Of a stretch of DNA of 64,000 nt, positions 58,936 through 64,000 are shown piece by piece; positions within the stretch are counted from its first letter, which is position 1, and every line of letters starts with the position of its first letter. Position numbers and translations under genes: made by a program. The notes beneath the pieces are model-generated. The model was not told the DNA's origin. It ran no database searches and saw only the letters and a program-made list of their open reading frames with translations. This DNA comes from Arctopsyche grandis. Lineage: Eukaryota; Arthropoda; Insecta; Trichoptera; Hydropsychidae. Location: assembly GCF_051622035.1 (NCBI RefSeq), contig NC_135356.1:12510079-12574078 (forward strand), in the 5' to 3' direction.

Positions 58936-61900
58936 ATGAATTCCGACATAAGGATAACCGTGAGTATCATCACCACATCGCCTACAAACGCACACACTCT
59001 ATTTTCCACTATTCACATAATTTTCTATGTTGAATTTTAATTTTGCGATTTTTTCGTTGTATGAAATGCGTAAAGCGCTCTCAAATGCCACAAATAATGT
59101 GCATGTAATTTAGTTTATTTTACAGAAATATTATGCTAACATTAGAATGTGTTTTATATATGGTAAATTATTATACGTTGAAACTTTCCGTTAAATTTTA
59201 AACTCATGCAAAAAGGATCTGATTTGTATGTGTAATATTTTTGATGACGATTTTTTTGTACAACGTAAACAATAGAGTATATAAGCACAATATAATGTTG
59301 CTAATATATAATTATAAAATTATTGTACGAAAATGTAGTCGTTTAATAATAAAGCCGTGATTTATCTCATTCATACATACAAAATATTTAATTTTTTAAT
59401 AGCAAAAATCAGTTTTGATTACAAATTTTCGATCTTGTAGAAATTTAGTCTTGTTATATTATGGCTGAATTAACCGGCATTGCTCGAGCGCGAGAAAGTT
59501 TGAAAAAAGTATTAAAAACTTATTTAAGTTAGATAATCATAATATAGTATACAAAATTTGGTGGTTTAGAATTGAAAATTTTAGATTTGCATAGCGTTTA
59601 AGTTTTTGTATACGTATAGTATATATGAATTTCACTTTTATTGAGTATTATTAAACATTATTGCGATTTGCTCTGCGTTGATTGCTACTATTATTTGTGT
59701 ATATTATATAATATAAATTGCATGGTATTTTTTATTGTATCAAATGTATCCATGATTGCTCTAGTACGCAATGATCTGTATTAAAAATAGTCGTACGACT
59801 AGAATTTATTCAATTTCGAATGATTGCAGCTCCAAGTGTGTATGGTCATCTCATTTTTGGCCTTAGGAGACGCTTTCTTCTTGAGATGGGGCTCTGAACC
59901 CGTGTAAGTATGAATTTTTAACGTTTATATAAATTAAATTTCAACCCATTCGATTCGTTCAGCGCAATTTACTTTATTGTACTTTAATTGGAGGCAGTTT
60001 TTTCTTTTTTACTTGACGTTATTGCATTGGAAAGTTATGATGTTCGAAATTTTGAATGACGCACTGGCTATTCGTAACCATATTTTCAAATATTATATAT
60101 GTACGTAGTGATATAGCTAAAATGACTTTGTTTATCATCGATTTAAATGCGTCTACGAAAAAATGTATGTACGCAATTTCATGGTAAATGGTGTATGTAG
60201 TTCTGAAAAATAGATCCAAATCATGCGAGAATTTATTTTATTATAACAAACGCCATTTTGTCGCGATGTTCTTTAACAATACAGAAAAAAATTGAAAATA
60301 AATGAATAATTTAAAAATATGTATAACATGTTTATTCAATATATACTTGTTTCGTGATTTTTCGGTTTAATTGTTGATAAATAATTATATCTAATGTAAC
60401 TAGCCATGTTGTTAATTTTGATTATATTTTGTGAATATATTCATGACGCAAAAGTGTAGACCATCAAACAATTGCACATGTAGATTTTTCCATCGCGTAA
60501 AACTACGTCAATATTGTACTCGATTCGATCCCAATCATCCAGTTGAATAAGTTGAAACTCGAAAACGTAAATCAATTCATAAGTGTATTATAGTTTTGAA
60601 GCATAGCCATCAGAAACGGAAAGATTTTGACGTAGAACTACTTCAGGTTACATATTAATGGTAACTGCGTTAATACTACACACACATTTTCAACGCAATA
60701 AGACCGTAAATGCTTGCGCGATTCATGCCTCTATTTATTTATCGGTTTTGTTCATTATTTTTATTCGATGCGTAGAATTTTATACGTACATATTTTGCAA
60801 TTAATTTCCAAAACCAGCTACTACTTGAATATATGTAGATTTCAAGCAGTTATTTTTCCATTACCGTACAATATAAATAAATCAACTTTTTATTTATTAA
60901 TTACTAGTGGTTTTACCCGGCTTCACTCGGTATTTGTAATATAAACAGCTTAAACATGGCCAAACAACCTAATAGCAAACATCCATTTGTTTTTTTTATT
61001 AAATTTATTTAAATCGAAAAAATATAATATTCAACGATATCGATATCATCTTCATTGATCAAACTTTGATTTCTTTTCGATGCTCCCACCCAAACTTTAC
61101 ATAGTTGCAAAGTATATTTTTAAATACAATTTGGTGATCTGGAAAGTTGTCTGTTATTAAAATCGTTATTTCTTGCATAGAAATGGAGCAAGAACGACGA
61201 TTTGTAACTGTAATAAAAAATTGACCCGGTAACTTGACTATATTCCTCAGCATTGCAAAATTATATTAGAAATGTATGATTTTTTATGGATGTAATAATA
61301 ATAACGAAACTATTGTTAATTCCAATGATTTTTATGAAGGAAAAACAAAAGATAAATTAATTTTTGTAAATCTTTGATATTTCTGTAAGAAATCTTTAGC
61401 CAATGGTAATTTTAAATGTGTTTAAAAACACAGATGACAAAATCGGTTCAATTCCAGTTTTTTTTCTAATTAAATAATGTATTTTATTTTAGAAATAATT
61501 TAACTTTCCTTTAAGAAAAGCACCCAAATTTGACCATGAGCATATTTTCAGTATATTCATATAAGAAGTACCCACAGATTCGGTATGGCTATTTTGATAA
61601 AACTCGACTTTGGGATTTCGACCGATTTGTATCCAGTATTGATCCCTGATCACGTTTTAGTTTTAGTTTTTGGCATGACTGTTTTTTTCGATTGCAGACA
61701 GGTCCAGGGCGTGAACAGTGGCAAGGCATGGTCAGGTGGTGCTCCAGCCCGCTACTACGGCTACGAGCAACGCAAGGTTTATTCCCCTTTTGTGGAAGCA
61801 TCCGGTGCACCGATTCCAATCAGCGTCCCACTCCAGGCCAGCCTGACTCCAGTGGCCCTGCAGCACGTGCAACTGGTCCCGTGCATGTGTCCCGTTGCAC

Positions 61901-61998
61901 CGGAAGAGGCCGACAAGTTGATGGAAGCCTCCCCAGGACCGTATCTGGCCCAGCCGTCGCAGGCCCAACCCCAACCCCACCCCAGCACCAAGCACTAG
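58936..61998 (+). CDS. Secreted protein, 132 aa, Gly/Pro/Tyr-rich, function unknown
   Basis: Three exons: 58936-58959 (eight residues), 59830-59903 and 61698-61998. They total 399 nt, 132 aa plus stop, with agreeing phases. The hydrophobic stretch LQVCMVISFLALGDAF is a signal peptide split by intron 1, as in many insect cuticle genes. The mature part runs RWGSEPVQVQGVNSGKAWSG, then GAPARYYGYEQRKVYSPF, a PISVPLQASLTPVALQHVQL stretch, a PCMCP motif (two cysteines) and a Pro/Gln tail ending PQPHPSTKH. There are no catalytic motifs. TATA box at 58823-58830. Composition fits a structural cuticle, chorion or silk-type secreted protein, but I recognise no named family. Directly after the stop another frame looks coding (see findings), so the C-terminus may differ from this model. 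Confidence 0.8.
59904..61697. other. Large intron 2 of the secreted-protein gene
   Basis: AT-rich. It holds an R10 end at 60903-60962. The minus ORF 61059-61253 (NRRSCSISMQEITILITDNF) has no family that I recognise. Confidence 0.45.
60903..60962. repeat. R10 repeat end
   Basis: CTAGTGGTTTTACCCGGCTT followed by CACTCGGTATTTGTAATATA and CAGCTTAAACATGGCC, the inverse of 54920-54983. Confidence 0.6.
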
Positions 61999-63580
61999 AA
62001 GACCAAACCCAAAGACCAGAGTCGACGCCATTCTTGGACATCTTCGTCGGCTTCGTCGAGATCGTCTTCGACATCATACACCTGATCCAGAATCCGTCCC
62101 AACTGTTCCACCACACGGAGCGATTGGCCTTCGCTCTGGCGGATTAACAGCTTCCGGAAAATCCGGAAACGCATAATCAATTTTCCGTTTTCCACTATGA
62201 CACAACAAAACAATCTAAACGCAATGATACGGTTCTTGTTTTCAGCACGCGACCGTTTTTATGTTTCATTTCACGAATGTTTTTGCAGCAGGGACAAAAA
62301 TACACGATCCCTATTGGTTGGCCATAATGCTTTGACCAATAGGAAGAGCGTATTTTTAAGATTTTAATACTTGACTAATGACTTAGAGTTTAACAAAATG
62401 AAATTATAGAACGTGCAATTTTTCAATTTCATAGTCGAAATTTAATAACAAACTAAATTCACAACAATACATTTTAAAAGTTTTATATTAAAAAAAACAC
62501 GTTCGATAAGTTCTTATTTTTTATTTCACTGTGCGAAAAAAAAAATTAAATCAATAATTTTAACTGTCACATATTTTTAAAACAATTTTTTGTGTTTTAT
62601 TATTTAATATTGAATAACTGTAATTTTGTTCCGCCGTTTATTCGAAGGCGTTCCTCCAAATACTGTATTGTATAAGACTGATTTTTAATATTATCATTAT
62701 TATAAATTATTTATATAAATTATTAAAAAAAAAGACTGATATTTATTATGAATGATTTGCGCGAGCACTAGGTATATGGGAATAAGTGTGAATTAGTATT
62801 ACATATATATATATATATATTTTGTATGTCTTTTGTACTATTAATATGGTGTCAAAAATAAATTATGTAAACAAAGACGATTTACGACTTTCTATTTATT
62901 TTTATTTTACGCATTCTTTTATGGTGTTCGCATCATCTAATTGCTTGTATATTATGAACATGGCGATATTTGGAATACTTCTATTAAAAGAGGAATAAAT
63001 TGGTTGAGAAATTTATGCATGTATGTATGTATGTATGTATTTGATTAAGCAAACAATATGTAACGATAATCATCGCATTATGCAACACGTCCGTATTGCA
63101 AAAAAATATTCCAAAACGCAATAACACGATACATCTCAGATTACACATATACAATTTATAAGACAATTATTTTGCATTGCTGCATATAATCAGTAAATAA
63201 CTTTAAAAACATTTTTTTTAAATAAAATACATACATACTTTATGAAATGATTTATAACAATTACATTTGGAAAACAATCATCCGAATCGATCTTAGCGCG
63301 ATCTTTGAAATTGATGTAAATCAACTCTGGTTTCAAGATAAGACAAGACTCGATAATTTGCATATACAGGTCATCAGACAATCGCTTTATTGCTCTAAAA
63401 GTTCAACAATGTCCATAAATGATGATGCGAACATTGGATTAATTTATTTGAGGTTATTTTAAAAATATTTTATACTAGTGTGGTGCTCGTTGATATTTCA
63501 ACGGATGGTTTCGAAAAAATAATTGATACATGCATTTTAATAATATAATAATAATAGTAGCAAACAACAACATTTTTTTG
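61999..63580. other. 3' region after the secreted-protein gene
   Basis: 61999-62147 retains coding-like composition in a different frame (see findings). Beyond 62150 it is AT-rich with ATGTATGTATG and TATATA tracts, and AATAAA near 62855. No other gene. Confidence 0.4.
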
Positions 63581-63845
63581 TAATCGGAATTGAAATAGGA
63601 ATCGGGAATCGTAAATGAAATAGGAATCGGATATCGGAACTGAAATCAGAAGCAGGAATTGGAACTGAAATAGGAACCAGGAATCACAACTGAAGTCGGA
63701 ATCGAAAATTGGAACTGAAATATGAATTGAGAATCGAAACTGAAATGGAAATGGGGATTCGGAACTGAAATCGGGATCGGGAATCAGAACTAAAATTAGA
63801 ATCAGAAATCTGAACTGAAATTGGAATGAAAATCAGAATTGAATT
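63581..63845. repeat. Minisatellite, GGAATCGGAACTGAAATA-type units
   Basis: About 14 degenerate units of roughly 18 bp. The same wording, inverted, occurs at 54843-54912 next to R10. The minus-strand ORF over it is a repeat artefact. Confidence 0.8.
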
Positions 63846-64000
63846 ATATAGGTATATTACATAAATATTATTAAACCACAAATAAAAGGCATCGTAAATC
63901 AAACCAGAGGTACGGTACCGATTTCAAGTGTACAATAAAATGTGTTTAAAAAAATAAAACTTCCAACTCAACCATCGGATCAAAATAAGTTATTATTAAA

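Noticed and set aside
61059-61253. 64-aa minus-strand ORF inside an intron
   Set aside because: No recognisable domain and no splice partner; it adjoins an R10 repeat end.
61732-62116. Minus-strand ORFs opposite the secreted-protein exon
   Set aside because: GC-rich shadow frames with no start context or splice partner.
61692-62147. 151-aa plus-strand ORF as the main product of the last exon
   Set aside because: It cannot be joined in phase to exon 2 at 59903, whereas the frame ending at 61998 can. Only its last 40 codons look coding.

Overview
This is about 64 kb of insect nuclear DNA. The evidence is spliced genes with GT/AG introns, a ZAD-type C2H2 zinc-finger gene (a class typical of insects), an insect-style SLC46 transporter, an AT-rich background, (TA)n microsatellites, and very dense DNA transposons and non-LTR retrotransposon remnants. 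I cannot assign an order. There is no bacterial or CRISPR content, and I found no rRNA or tRNA gene.

I rebuilt six host loci by joining ORF pieces through splice sites and checking that intron phases agree. (1) At 1137-3284 (+) lie the last three exons of a nuclear receptor with an NR2E-like ligand-binding domain; its 5' part lies beyond the left edge. (2) At 17182-22875 (+) is a complete eight-exon SLC46-family major-facilitator transporter (479 aa). (3) At 25550-38576 (-) is a complete thirteen-exon RhoGAP of the ARAP/RhoGAP15B type (1167 aa), with PH, PH, RhoGAP, RA and PH domains and no ArfGAP domain. It converges tail to tail with the transporter. (4) At 43575-43938 (+) is a two-exon small secreted protein (96 aa). 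(5) At 48663-50955 (+) is a three-exon ZAD plus nine-finger C2H2 protein (422 aa). (6) At 58936-61998 (+) is a three-exon secreted protein (132 aa) with a clear TATA box. A probable orphan first exon of another secreted protein, also with a TATA box, sits at 45601-45638.

Most of the rest is mobile DNA, much of it delimited by terminal inverted repeats (TIRs) and target-site duplications (TSDs). Nine hAT-type elements have 8-bp TSDs. TTAA-flanked piggyBac-type MITEs are common, one of them carrying a nested palindromic element. A MULE element with a recognisable transposase remnant lies in an intron of the RhoGAP gene, and several tiny MULE-like MITEs have 9-10 bp TSDs. There are also a PIF/Harbinger-like MITE, solo-LTR candidates, pieces of at least four non-LTR retrotransposons, and a mariner-like remnant. 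Several insertions are nested in one another, which gives a relative order of events.

The main biological leads are the unassigned secreted proteins (one with a coding-like frame just after its stop), the orphan signal-peptide exon, the ArfGAP-less RhoGAP with a PxxxPR motif in its first exon, and several repeat families with unusual architecture.
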